A DNA stretch of 56,075 nt from the NCBI RefSeq assembly GCF_029983815.1, contig NZ_JASBYU010000011.1:1-56075 (forward strand). Reading direction: 5' to 3'. Source of the DNA: Lagierella sp. GTDB taxonomy: Bacteria > Bacillota > Clostridia > Tissierellales > Peptoniphilaceae. Of this stretch, positions 33,725 through 41,377 are shown piece after piece. The notes beneath the pieces were generated by a model, which saw only the letters and a program-made list of their open reading frames with translations, did not search any database and was not told the DNA's origin. Both the position numbers and the translations under genes were made by a program. Position 1 is the stretch's first letter, and every line of letters starts with the position of its first letter.

Positions 33725-34216
33725 ATGAATTTGATAAAAGTAGGTTATATAACTAATACTCACGGTATTAAAGGTGATATTAAAATCTACCCGTTAACTG
33801 AATATCCGGATCGTTTTGAAGAGGATGTGGATTTTTATATTGATGAAAAGATAAGGGTTAACATAACTAAAGTCAGATATAATAGAGGTTTGGTCTATGT
33901 AAGCCTGAAGGGTTATGACAATATAAATCAAGTTTTAGGGTTTAAGGATAAATATATCTATGTTAAGGAAGAAGATGCTGTGGCTTTGCCTGAAGACAAC
34001 TATTTCATCTCGGATCTTGTGGGAATGGAAGTTGTTGATAGAGGGAAAGTTGTGGGTCATGTTGAGGAAGTTTTACTCAATTCTACTAATGACATCTATA
34101 GATGTGTAGCTAAGGACGGAAGGGAATTTATGATTCCTGCTGTTAAAGCTTTCATCAAGGAGATCGATGTTAAAAATAAAAAACTTCATGTGGAATTGAT
34201 TGAAGGAATGTTGTAA
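33725..34216 (+). CDS. rimM: Ribosome maturation factor RimM
   Basis: A 163-residue protein that binds S19 and helps mature the 30S head. The N-terminal domain begins VGYITNTHGIKGDIKIYPLT, and the C-terminal PRC-barrel includes LVGMEVVDRGKVVGHVEEV and FMIPAVKAFIKEID. I prefer the ATG at 33725, one base after the khpA stop, because MNLIKVGYITNTHG matches the usual family start. A TTG at 33707 with AAGGT upstream is an alternative that would add six residues and overlap khpA. Confidence 0.92.
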   Translation: MNLIKVGYITNTHGIKGDIKIYPLTEYPDRFEEDVDFYIDEKIRVNITKVRYNRGLVYVSLKGYDNINQVLGFKDKYIYVKEEDAVALPEDNYFISDLVGMEVVDRGKVVGHVEEVLLNSTNDIYRCVAKDGREFMIPAVKAFIKEIDVKNKKLHVELIEGML

Positions 34217-34920
34217 TGAAATTTAATATATTGACTCTCTTTCCAGATTTTTTCGATGTTTTGAAAGATTACGGTGTCATTGGAAGGGGAATAGACAAGG
34301 GTTTAATAGAGATAAATACCGTTAATATTAGAGATTTTTCTACTGATAAACACAAAAGGGTGGACGATGAACTCTTTGGTGGAGGAGCGGGAATGCTTAT
34401 GACTGCTCAACCCCTATATGACAGTTTACAGTCTGTTAAGAAAAGTGGAGTTCCAAGGATTTACCTTTCGCCCCAAGGACGGGTTTTGGATCAAGATCTA
34501 TGTAATGAATTGTCTAATCTACCTGAGATTACTTTACTATGTGGTCATTATGAAGGGATAGATTCAAGGATTACCGATGAATTTGTGGATATGGAAATTT
34601 CCATTGGTGACTATTGTCTGTCCGGAGGGGAAATAGGAGCTTTGGTACTTGTAGATTCTATTTCTAGACTTGTAAAGGGAGTCTTGGGAAATGAAGAAAG
34701 TCCCTTGACGGATTCTCATTACAATCATTTATTACAACACAATGTATATACAAGACCTAGAGATTTTATGGGTCTAAAAGTACCACAAGTACTATTTAGT
34801 GGTAATCATAAACTTATTGAAGAGTGGAAAGAAAAGTCAGCGTTAGACAATACTAGAAAAAAAAGACCTGATTTATATGAAAAATATTTAAGGAAGCAGG
34901 ATCCTAATAAGGGATTTTAG
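34216..34920 (+). CDS. trmD: tRNA (guanine37-N1)-methyltransferase
   Basis: A 234-residue SPOUT methyltransferase that makes m1G37 next to the anticodon and prevents frameshifting. The trefoil-knot SAM site shows LLCGHYEGIDSRI and SIGDYCLSGGEIGALVLVDS; the YTRPRDFMG and VLFSGNHKLIEEWK segments are also conserved. Its ATG shares one base with the rimM stop (TAATG). Slightly shorter than the roughly 243 residues of B. subtilis. Confidence 0.97.
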   Translation: MKFNILTLFPDFFDVLKDYGVIGRGIDKGLIEINTVNIRDFSTDKHKRVDDELFGGGAGMLMTAQPLYDSLQSVKKSGVPRIYLSPQGRVLDQDLCNELSNLPEITLLCGHYEGIDSRITDEFVDMEISIGDYCLSGGEIGALVLVDSISRLVKGVLGNEESPLTDSHYNHLLQHNVYTRPRDFMGLKVPQVLFSGNHKLIEEWKEKSALDNTRKKRPDLYEKYLRKQDPNKGF

Positions 34921-34929
34921 GAGGTTATA

Positions 34930-35274
34930 ATGGATATAATTAAACAAATAGAAGATGAGCAATTGAGAAAAGAAAATTTTGATTTCCGTGTTGGGGACAC
35001 TATAGTTCTTGATTACAGAATCAAAGAGGGTGGAAAAGAAAGAATTCAAAAGTTTGAAGGAACAGTTATCAAGATTCAAGGAAGTGGAGTTAGAAAGACT
35101 TTCACTGTGAGAAGAGTAGCTTATGGTACAGGTATTGAAAGAACTTTCTATGTGCATTCTCCAAGAATTGAATCCCTTAAGGTAATTAGAAGGGGTAGAG
35201 CTAGAAGATCAAGACTATTCTACTTAAGAGATAGAGTAGGTAAATCTGCTAAGGTAAAAGAAAAGAAAAACTAA
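34930..35274 (+). CDS. rplS: Ribosomal protein L19
   Basis: A 114-residue large-subunit protein at the subunit interface. FRVGDTIVLDYRI, RIQKFEGTVIKIQGSG, FTVRRVAYGTGIERTF and the RRGRARRSRLFYLRDR tail are diagnostic. AGGAGG lies just after the trmD stop. It ends the ffh-to-rplS unit ahead of a strong hairpin. Confidence 0.97.
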   Translation: MDIIKQIEDEQLRKENFDFRVGDTIVLDYRIKEGGKERIQKFEGTVIKIQGSGVRKTFTVRRVAYGTGIERTFYVHSPRIESLKVIRRGRARRSRLFYLRDRVGKSAKVKEKKN

Positions 35275-35296
35275 GACTTAATGTCTTGTAAATTTC

Positions 35297-35321
35297 AAGC
35301 ACTCAAATTTTTTGAGTGCTT
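35297..35321 (+). terminator. Terminator after rplS
   Basis: AAGCACTCAAA (35297-35307) pairs perfectly with TTTGAGTGCTT (35311-35321) around a TTT loop. It is followed by AATTAG without a long T-run, so some read-through into rbgA is possible. Confidence 0.75.
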
Positions 35322-35389
35322 AATTAGTATAAAAAAGCATTCCCAAACATTCTTATATGAAAAAGGTTTGGGTTAAGTTGGGAGGTAAA

Positions 35390-36256
35390 ATGTCAAATCT
35401 AAATATAAACTGGTATCCCGGACATATGAAAAAAACCATTGACACCATAAAGGCCTCGCTAAAGTTGGTGGATGTGGTTTTGGAAATTGTAGATGCTAGA
35501 ATTCCCATTGCTTCGAGAAATCCTCTCTTAGATGATATTTTAGGAAATAAACCTAGGGTAGTACTACTCAATAAGATGGATTTAGGAAATGTTGAGACCA
35601 ATGAAAAATGGGTAAGTTATTTTCGCTCAAAGGGATACGAAAGTATATTAATAGACTCGGTTCAAGGTATTAATTTAAAGAAAATAGAAGCCATATCGAG
35701 AAAACTTCTTCAGGATAAGTTCAAGAAACTGGAGGAGAAAAATCTAACTTCAAAGCGAGTACGAGCCATGATTGTAGGAATTCCAAATGTGGGAAAATCG
35801 ACTTTGATCAATAGAATAGCCGGTAGAAAATCTGCCAAAGTTGGAAATAAGCCAGGTGTGACTAAACAGAATCAGTGGATAAAGTCTGGGAAAGACTTTG
35901 AACTCTTGGATACTCCAGGGGTTTTGTGGCCGAAGTTTGAGAATGAAAAAATAGGTTTGGATTTGGCTTTTACTGGGGCTATTAAGGATGAGATAATGGA
36001 CTCTGAAACCCTAGCCTTTAAATTGATTGAAAGATTAAATGACATGGACAAGAAAATCTTGGAAGTTAGGTACCAAATTGAAACCGAAGGAAAGGAAACT
36101 CTAGAAATCATGGAGGACATTGCAAAGAAGAGGGGATGTCTTCTAAAGGGTGGAAACTCTGATTACGAGAAGGTAGCAAAGATTGTCTTGGATGAGTTTA
36201 GAAAAGGTGTATTAGGTAGAATTAGTTTAGAAAGTCCAGAGGATTTTAATGATTGA
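35390..36256 (+). CDS. rbgA: Ribosome biogenesis GTPase A
   Basis: A 288-residue circularly permuted GTPase (YlqF) needed for late 50S assembly. The motif order is NKMD (G4), then GIPNVGKST (G1) and DTPGVLWP (G3), which is the permuted signature. WYPGHMKKT at the N-terminus is typical. I chose the ATG at 35390 with GGGAGGT upstream. TCCCAAAC at 35341-35348 can pair with GTTTGGG (35365-35371) or partly with the ribosome site, a possible local translation control. The next gene overlaps by eight bases. Confidence 0.94.
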   Translation: MSNLNINWYPGHMKKTIDTIKASLKLVDVVLEIVDARIPIASRNPLLDDILGNKPRVVLLNKMDLGNVETNEKWVSYFRSKGYESILIDSVQGINLKKIEAISRKLLQDKFKKLEEKNLTSKRVRAMIVGIPNVGKSTLINRIAGRKSAKVGNKPGVTKQNQWIKSGKDFELLDTPGVLWPKFENEKIGLDLAFTGAIKDEIMDSETLAFKLIERLNDMDKKILEVRYQIETEGKETLEIMEDIAKKRGCLLKGGNSDYEKVAKIVLDEFRKGVLGRISLESPEDFND

Positions 36257-36860
36257 TAGTTATGAAAAACTCTTTAAGGATAAGCTAGTCTGTGGTGTAG
36301 ACGAGGTTGGAAGAGGACCTTTAGCAGGCCCTGTTGTTGCCTGTGCTGTGATTATGGGTAAAGATAATCTGATAGAAGGGGTTAAGGACTCTAAGAAGCT
36401 CTCTGCAAAAAAGAGGGAGATTTTAAATAAAGAGATTGTCCAGAAGGCCTTGGCTATTGGAATCGGCGTGGTAGACGAAAGGGTTATAGACCAAATCAAT
36501 ATTAAACAGGCAACACGCCTTGCGATGAAAATAGCAGTTGAAGAGTTAAAGGACAAAAAGAAGAACTTGATAAGACCGGATATTGTGGCTGTGGATGCGG
36601 AGGTTATCGATACGGATTTAGAACAGGTCTCCATAGTACGAGGAGACGACTTGATTTACGAAATATCCTGTGCTTCTATTGTCGCTAAGGTTTTAAGGGA
36701 TTCGTATTTTATAGATTTTGAAAAGACTTATCCTGGATATGATTTTGTAAACAACAAAGGATATGGTACTAAAAAGCATAGGGAAGCTCTACTGGCTTTA
36801 GGGCCTACTCCTATTCACAGGATGAGTTTTTTAAAGAAAATATTAGGGGAACAAAAGTGA
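36249..36860 (+). CDS. rnhB: Ribonuclease HII
   Basis: A 203-residue enzyme that removes misincorporated ribonucleotides and RNA from RNA-DNA hybrids. VCGVDEVGRGPLAGPVV holds the first Asp-Glu pair of the DEDD active site. VAVDAEVID and EISCASIVAKVLRD supply the others, and the GYDFVNNKGYGTKKHREAL segment is characteristic. It overlaps rbgA by eight bases and yraN by four. Confidence 0.96.
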   Translation: MIDSYEKLFKDKLVCGVDEVGRGPLAGPVVACAVIMGKDNLIEGVKDSKKLSAKKREILNKEIVQKALAIGIGVVDERVIDQINIKQATRLAMKIAVEELKDKKKNLIRPDIVAVDAEVIDTDLEQVSIVRGDDLIYEISCASIVAKVLRDSYFIDFEKTYPGYDFVNNKGYGTKKHREALLALGPTPIHRMSFLKKILGEQK

Positions 36861-37204
36861 TAACTAAAGATATCGGCAACATTGGAGAGGACTTAGCGAA
36901 AAACTATTTAGAGGATAAGGGCTATATACTGATTGAGAGAAATTACTCATGGGGACTAGGGGAAATCGACTTGATTATGTTACATGATGATATAATAGTC
37001 TTTGTTGAAGTTAAGCTTAGGAAAAATGATCTGTATGGAAGGCCAAGGGATTTTGTTACCCCAAACAAGCAAAAGAAGATAATGATTACTGCGGAAAATT
37101 ATATATTAAAAAATGGATTGGAAAACTACCAACCTAGATTTGACGTGGTAGAAATTTTAATGGATAATAAATATATTGAACATATTGAAAATGCTTTTCC
37201 TTAA
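36857..37204 (+). CDS. yraN: YraN family (UPF0102) nuclease-fold protein
   Basis: A 115-residue protein with a restriction-endonuclease-like fold. IGEDLAKNYLEDKGY, then GEIDLIM and VFVEVKLRKN form the D-ExK-type core typical of Holliday-junction-resolvase-like nucleases. RPRDFVTPNKQKKI is the conserved C-terminal part. Biochemical role is not established. It starts with GTG overlapping the rnhB stop (GTGA). The rnhB-yraN pairing is conserved in many bacteria. Confidence 0.9.
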   Translation: MITKDIGNIGEDLAKNYLEDKGYILIERNYSWGLGEIDLIMLHDDIIVFVEVKLRKNDLYGRPRDFVTPNKQKKIMITAENYILKNGLENYQPRFDVVEILMDNKYIEHIENAFP

Positions 37205-37213
37205 GGAGGAAAT

Positions 37214-37705
37214 ATGTTTTATGCTTCGATTATAACTGTTTCAGATAAGGGTTCCAAGGGTGAGAGGACTGACGAAAGTGGAATGCTTATTTCTGAGATA
37301 CTTAAAGAAAATGGATATCATATAAATAATTATTGTATAGTTCCCGATGAGATTGAGGAGATTAAAAGGGTGTTGATAGACTCCTGTGACAACAAGAAAT
37401 CTGACTTGGTTCTAACGACAGGGGGTACGGGATTTTCTCCAAGGGATAATACGCCGGAAGCTACTATGGAAGTGATGACAAAAAATGCACCGGGAATTGC
37501 TGAGGCTATAAGATCTTATTCCATGGGTATAACTAAAAGGGCAATGTTATCTAGGGGAGCTTCTGTAATTAGAAATCAGTCCCTTATTATTAATTTGCCC
37601 GGTAGTCCCAAGGCTGTTAGAGAGGCTTTGGAATATATTTTGGCGGATTTAGACCATGGGCTTAAGATACTTAAATCCATGGAAGGGGAATGTGGAAAAA
37701 AATAA
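37214..37705 (+). CDS. mogA: MogA/MoaB-type molybdopterin adenylyltransferase
   Basis: A 163-residue protein of the MoCF-binding family that adenylates molybdopterin before metal insertion. ITVSDKGSKGERTDESG, the TTGGTGFSPRDNTPEAT loop and the NLPGSPKAV motif are diagnostic. AAGGAGG precedes the ATG, nine bases after yraN. No other molybdenum-cofactor gene occurs in the window, so the cofactor pathway must be elsewhere or the protein may have been retained for another purpose. Confidence 0.88.
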   Translation: MFYASIITVSDKGSKGERTDESGMLISEILKENGYHINNYCIVPDEIEEIKRVLIDSCDNKKSDLVLTTGGTGFSPRDNTPEATMEVMTKNAPGIAEAIRSYSMGITKRAMLSRGASVIRNQSLIINLPGSPKAVREALEYILADLDHGLKILKSMEGECGKK

Positions 37706-37718
37706 TAACTTATAATAA

Positions 37719-37747
37719 TTGTACCTTAGGTATTAAGATGATATAAT
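37719..37747 (+). promoter_or_regulatory. Promoter of efp
   Basis: TTGTAC (37719-37724) and TATAAT (37742-37747) are separated by 17 bases, about 34 bases upstream of the efp start. Confidence 0.65.
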
Positions 37748-37780
37748 AAAACTAGATTCAAAAAAACGGGAGGAATGTTT

Positions 37781-38338
37781 ATGATTTCAGCTGGAGATTT
37801 TAGAAAGGGAACAACTTTTGAAATGGACGGTGACGTTTGGCAAATAGTTGACTTTCAACACGTAAAACCGGGGAAAGGAGCAGCTTTTGTCAGAGCGAAA
37901 ATTAGATCCGTCATGACCGGCGCCAATAAAGACACTACCTTTAACCCGTCAGAAAAATTCCAGGAAGCCAGAATTGAAACTAAGGAAATGCAATATCTTT
38001 ACAATGATGGCAACCTATACTATTTTATGGATTCAGAAACATATGAACAGATTCCTATTGAAAAGGATGCAGTGGAGGAAGCCATTATGTACATTAAGGA
38101 AAATGACAATGCCACTATAAAATTCTATCAAGGGAAGCCTTTTAATGTTGCGCCTCCTAACTTCGTAGAGTTAGTTGTAACTGAAACTGAACCAGGAGTT
38201 AGAGGAGATACTGCAACAGGAGCAAATAAACCTGCTACTGTTGAGACAGGAGCAACTGTACAAGTGCCTTTATTCATCAACGAAGGTGATGTTATAAAGA
38301 TAGATACAAGAAGCAACGAGTACTTATCAAGAGTATAG
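37781..38338 (+). CDS. efp: Translation elongation factor P
   Basis: A 185-residue factor that rescues ribosomes stalled on polyproline. MISAGDFRKGTTFE at the start and the KOW-like domain are typical, and the tip loop carries KPGKGAAF with the Lys expected to reach the peptidyl centre. Two ATGs are six bases apart; I chose 37781 because GGGAGG is seven bases before it and one base before the other. This gives the same length as the B. subtilis protein. It is co-transcribed with the acidic gene 12 bases downstream. Confidence 0.96.
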   Translation: MISAGDFRKGTTFEMDGDVWQIVDFQHVKPGKGAAFVRAKIRSVMTGANKDTTFNPSEKFQEARIETKEMQYLYNDGNLYYFMDSETYEQIPIEKDAVEEAIMYIKENDNATIKFYQGKPFNVAPPNFVELVVTETEPGVRGDTATGANKPATVETGATVQVPLFINEGDVIKIDTRSNEYLSRV

Positions 38339-38349
38339 GAGGGTAAAAT

Positions 38350-38673
38350 ATGAGAGATCTATATGAAAAAATTGCTTATTTGAGAGGATTAGCTGAAGGA
38401 ATTTCAGTAGATGAAGAATCAAAAGAAGGCAAATTATTGGTAGGGATTATTGATGTCCTAGAGGATTTGACTGCTGAGGTTGAAGACTTATCTTATGATT
38501 TTGAGGATGTGGAAGAGTATTTAACCTTCCTAGATGACGATCTATCAGATGTTGAAGATTCTATTTTCGACTTTGATGATGACGATATCTATTTTGACGA
38601 CGATGACTATGATTACGAAGAGTATCTAGACGAAGATGATTTCGAGGATTTTGAAGAAACAGAAGAAGAGTAA
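38350..38673 (+). CDS. Acidic CD1247-type small protein downstream of efp
   Basis: A 107-residue protein. Residues 1-65 form helices starting MRDLYEKIAYLRGLAEG and GKLLVGIIDVLEDLTAEVEDL, which match my memory of the 'CD1247 N-terminal domain' in Clostridioides difficile. The C-terminal 45 residues are almost entirely Asp/Glu with Tyr and Phe, giving extreme acidity. No function is known. AGGAGG precedes the ATG. Tight linkage to efp suggests a translation-related or nucleic-acid-mimic role, but that is inference. Confidence 0.72.
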   Translation: MRDLYEKIAYLRGLAEGISVDEESKEGKLLVGIIDVLEDLTAEVEDLSYDFEDVEEYLTFLDDDLSDVEDSIFDFDDDDIYFDDDDYDYEEYLDEDDFEDFEETEEE

Positions 38674-38713
38674 GATCTATTCGAGGTATTTATCTCGATA
38701 GGTAAGTAAGGGG

Positions 38714-38741
38714 GTCTCCTACGGAAATGTAGGAGACTTTT
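38714..38741 (+). terminator. Terminator of the efp operon
   Basis: GTCTCCTAC (38714-38722) pairs perfectly with GTAGGAGAC (38729-38737) and is followed by TTTTA. A second hairpin, CTAT-CGAG/CTCGATAG (38677-38701, one bulge), lies immediately upstream. The rest of the gap to rpmG is AT-rich and empty apart from the rpmG promoter. Confidence 0.82.
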
Positions 38742-38867
38742 ACATTAGATAGCTGAAAGTTTATAGGGTATAAAACTAGTTGTCAAAACTAGATAAGATT
38801 TACTTAAAACCTCCTGACTGCCATGTAAAAATATTCGAAGGAATAGATCAAAAATTGCTTTGAAAAA

Positions 38868-38896
38868 TTGACAATTACAAGGTTTTATGGTAAATT
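38868..38896 (+). promoter_or_regulatory. Promoter of rpmG-secE-nusG-rplK-rplA
   Basis: TTGACA (38868-38873), a perfect -35, and TAAATT (38891-38896) are separated by 17 bases. It gives a leader of about 40 bases before rpmG. Confidence 0.75.
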
Positions 38897-38941
38897 AATT
38901 TGGTATGGAAATTATCCATAAATAGAATATGGAGGTGTGCA

Positions 38942-39091
38942 ATGAGAGATTCTGTAATTTTGGAATGTACTGAATGCAAAAACAGAAACTATACTACTTC
39001 AAAGAATAAGAAGAACACTACAGAAAGAATTGAAATTAGCAAATATTGCAAGTTCTGTAAGAAACATACTCCGCATAAGGAAACAAGATAG
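38942..39091 (+). CDS. rpmG: Ribosomal protein L33
   Basis: A 49-residue protein with CTEC and CKFC pairs, so it is the zinc-binding C+ form. MRDSVILECTECKNRNYTT and the ending CKKHTPHKETR are typical. GGAGGT at 38931-38936 fixes this ATG; an upstream TTG in the same frame has no site. The rpmG-secE-nusG order is conserved. Confidence 0.95.
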   Translation: MRDSVILECTECKNRNYTTSKNKKNTTERIEISKYCKFCKKHTPHKETR

Positions 39092-39112
39092 TTATAGTAT
39101 TGGAGGGTTTAA

Positions 39113-39307
39113 ATGGCTCAAAAAAATACCGGTAAAAAGACATTTACCAGGGGTGTTATGGCTGAGTGGAAAAAGATTATATGGCCTACACCAAAAGAAG
39201 TTTTAAATTATGCTATAGTCGTTGTTTTGGTTTCATTGGCAGTAGCATTGATAGTTTTTGGTCTAGATTCAGTTTTCCATTTTCTTTTTAGTTTATTCAC
39301 AAAGTAA
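39113..39307 (+). CDS. secE: Preprotein translocase subunit SecE
   Basis: A 64-residue single-span protein. The amphipathic region MAEWKKIIWPTPKEVLNYAIVV followed by one membrane helix (about 38-58) is the short SecE form of Gram-positive bacteria. It clamps SecY. GGAGGG precedes the ATG. Confidence 0.95.
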   Translation: MAQKNTGKKTFTRGVMAEWKKIIWPTPKEVLNYAIVVVLVSLAVALIVFGLDSVFHFLFSLFTK

Positions 39308-39336
39308 GAACTAGTTAAAGAAGGGGGATGCTGGCA

Positions 39337-39888
39337 ATGACCGATGAAAACAAGACCTTTAGCGACAGAGAAAAGGATGCTAAATGGTATGTTGTACACA
39401 CTTATTCTGGACATGAGAATAAGGTTAAGGTAAATATTGAAAAAATGGTAGAAAACAGAGGACATGTAGATGATATCTTCGAGGTAATGGTACCTACAGA
39501 AGAGTATGTGTCCACAGTTGGCGGCGTTTCAAAGACGAAAGAGAGAAAGCTCTTCCCAGGATATGTTTTCGTTAAGATGATAATCAATGATGTTTCTTGG
39601 TATCTAGTTAGAAATACCAGGGGTGTAACGGGATTTGTAGGCCCCGGTTCAAAACCTGTGCCTTTAACGGAAAGAGAAATGAGAGCTTTTGGTGTCGGTT
39701 CTGCTCCTGTAGTGGATATCGATGTTGAAGTTGGCGACAATATAAGAATTGTTTCCGGTGCTTTCAAAGATGTTATAGGTTCCGTTGAGGAAGTAAATAC
39801 TGAGAAGAAAAAGGTTAAGGCCTTTGTGTCTATCTTCGGAAGGGATACTTCTGTTGAGGTGGACTTTTCAGATATTGAAAAAATATAA
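39337..39888 (+). CDS. nusG: Transcription antitermination/termination factor NusG
   Basis: A 183-residue factor binding RNA polymerase and, through its KOW domain, the ribosome or Rho. KWYVVHTYSGHENKV marks the NGN domain, LFPGYVFVKM the polymerase-contact region, and VGDNIRIVSGAFKDVIGSVEEV the KOW domain. Of two ATGs nine bases apart, I prefer 39337 because AAGGGGG touches the earlier ATG at 39328. It is co-transcribed with rplK. Confidence 0.95.
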   Translation: MTDENKTFSDREKDAKWYVVHTYSGHENKVKVNIEKMVENRGHVDDIFEVMVPTEEYVSTVGGVSKTKERKLFPGYVFVKMIINDVSWYLVRNTRGVTGFVGPGSKPVPLTEREMRAFGVGSAPVVDIDVEVGDNIRIVSGAFKDVIGSVEEVNTEKKKVKAFVSIFGRDTSVEVDFSDIEKI

Positions 39889-39926
39889 TTTGAATATTAT
39901 GATTTAATCGTTCGTTATAGATTCCA

Positions 39927-39954
39927 GTGGGAGGGAGTTACCCGCCATAACCAC
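39927..39954 (+). promoter_or_regulatory. L1-binding-site mimic upstream of rplK
   Basis: GTGG (39927-39930) and CCAC (39951-39954) close a stem-loop that contains GAGGG and an inner GGG/CCC pair. The GTGGGAG 5' arm and the A-rich ACCAC 3' arm resemble the L1 stalk region of 23S rRNA (GUGGGAG...UACCAC). A near copy lies before rplA. Autogenous control by L1 at a leader site of this operon is known in E. coli and other organisms. Confidence 0.6.
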
Positions 39955-39977
39955 ATTAGTTATTTAGGAGGACTAAA

Positions 39978-40403
39978 ATGGCAAAAAAAGTTCAAGCAAT
40001 TGTAAAATTACAAATTCCAGCCGGAAAGGCAACACCGGCTCCACCGGTAGGTACTGCTCTAGGACCTCACGGTGTAAATATAATGCAGTTTACAAAGGAG
40101 TTTAATGCAAAGACTCAAGATCAAATGGGCATGATTATTCCTGTTGTTTTAACTGTATACCAAGACAGATCATTTACTTTTATCACTAAGACTCCACCAG
40201 TACCTGTTCTTATTAAAAAAGAATTGGGCTTAGACAAGGCTTCAGGAGTTCCAAATAAGGAAAAAGTAGGAAAGTTAACTAAGGATCAAGTTGCTAAAAT
40301 AGCTGAGATAAAAATGCCTGACTTAAATGCTGCATCTTTAGAATCTGCAATGAGAATGGTTGCAGGAACAGCAAGAAGTATGGGTATCACCGTAGAAGAT
40401 TAG
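39978..40403 (+). CDS. rplK: Ribosomal protein L11
   Basis: A 141-residue protein of the GTPase-associated centre. AIVKLQIPAGKATPAPPVGTALG-type start (seen as KLQIPAGKATPAPPVG and ALGPHGVNIMQF) and the C-terminal RNA-binding segment ending SMGITVED are diagnostic. AGGAGG precedes the ATG. It lies between two L1-site-like hairpins. Confidence 0.97.
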   Translation: MAKKVQAIVKLQIPAGKATPAPPVGTALGPHGVNIMQFTKEFNAKTQDQMGMIIPVVLTVYQDRSFTFITKTPPVPVLIKKELGLDKASGVPNKEKVGKLTKDQVAKIAEIKMPDLNAASLESAMRMVAGTARSMGITVED

Positions 40404-40429
40404 TGGGAGAAAGAATTCGTTATTACCAC
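40403..40429 (+). promoter_or_regulatory. L1-binding-site mimic upstream of rplA
   Basis: GTGGGAG (40403-40409) and ATTACCAC (40422-40429) repeat the pattern seen before rplK, with AGAATTC in the loop. GTGG/CCAC can pair. It begins at the last base of the rplK stop and ends just before the rplA ribosome site, a good position for L1 to block translation of its own gene. Confidence 0.6.
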
Positions 40430-40442
40430 GAGGAGGTTTAAT

Positions 40443-41150
40443 ATGGCAAAAAGAGGTAAAAAATACCAAGAAAGTGCACAATTAGTCGATAAGACAAAAT
40501 TATATGATATTTCAGAAGGAATAGATTTAGTGTTGGAAACTGCAAAAGCAAAGTTTGATGAAACTGTAGAGCTTCATGTTAAGCTTGGAGTTGACTCAAG
40601 ACATGCAGACCAACAAGTTAGAGGAGCGTTAGTTCTTCCTCATGGAACTGGTAAAGAAGTTAAGGTTCTAGTTTTTGCAAAGGGAGCTAAGGTTGAAGAA
40701 GCTGAAGCTGCTGGAGCTGACTTTGTAGGCGGCGAAGAATTAGCCGACAAGATTAAAAATGAAAACTGGTTTGACTTTGACGTTGCTGTTGCAACACCTG
40801 ATATGATGGGGGTAGTAGGTAAGATAGGTAGAATATTAGGACCTAAAGGACTTATGCCAAACCCTAAGTCAGGAACAGTTACTTTTGATGTAGAAGATGC
40901 CGTTAAGGACATCAAGGCAGGTAAGGTTGAATATAGAGTGGATAAAGCTAATATCATTCATACTCCAATAGGAAAAGTTTCCTTTGGAACTGAAAAGATT
41001 CAAGAGAACTTAGAAGCTATAATGTCTGCTATTATAAAGGCTAAGCCAGCTTCATCTAAAGGAAAATATTTAAGAACTGTTTCTATTTCATCTACAATGG
41101 GACCTGGAATTTCATTAAATCCAACAAAGTTTGTTGATAAGACTAAATAG
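40443..41150 (+). CDS. rplA: Ribosomal protein L1
   Basis: A 235-residue two-domain protein of the L1 stalk; it also acts as a translational repressor of its own operon. VDSRHADQQVRGALVLPHGTGK, ILGPKGLMPNPKSGTVT and the TVSISSTMGPGISLNP ending are diagnostic. GAGGAGG precedes the ATG. In many genomes rplJ-rplL follows; here a long terminator follows instead and tmk is next. Confidence 0.97.
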   Translation: MAKRGKKYQESAQLVDKTKLYDISEGIDLVLETAKAKFDETVELHVKLGVDSRHADQQVRGALVLPHGTGKEVKVLVFAKGAKVEEAEAAGADFVGGEELADKIKNENWFDFDVAVATPDMMGVVGKIGRILGPKGLMPNPKSGTVTFDVEDAVKDIKAGKVEYRVDKANIIHTPIGKVSFGTEKIQENLEAIMSAIIKAKPASSKGKYLRTVSISSTMGPGISLNPTKFVDKTK

Positions 41151-41158
41151 ATAGTATT

Positions 41159-41236
41159 ACCCCTTTACATTCGATTATCAAGACGTTAATTTCAGGATTA
41201 ACTTTAATTGTATCGAAGGTGAAGGGGTGTTTTTTT
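41159..41236 (+). terminator. Long-stem terminator after rplA
   Basis: ACCCCTT and TTCGAT (41159-41175) pair with ATCGAA and AAGGGGT (41212-41228), with small internal mismatches, around an inner TTAAT/ATTAA hairpin. Seven Ts follow. At about 70 bases it is much longer than the other terminators here. Confidence 0.75.
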
Positions 41237-41377
41237 AATCAATCAAAGTACTAATACTTGAACTTTGTAAAATTAAAACTTGTTTTATTAAAGTATCAAG
41301 TGGAAGTGGTAATGAATTACATATTATTGCTACTAATGGGAAGTTTATATAGTATAATATAAAGTAAAGGGGACTAT

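Noticed and set aside
39402..39767. Long antisense open frame within nusG
   Set aside because: Opposite a strongly conserved gene, no ribosome site, composition is the complement of coding sequence; same reasoning rejects antisense frames in aroA (18273-18671), rnhB (36260-36634) and dsdA (9748-10137).
41159..41236. L10 leader of a lost rplJL
   Set aside because: The hairpin ends in a strong T-run with no ribosomal-protein gene downstream; I could not match a known L10 leader pattern.
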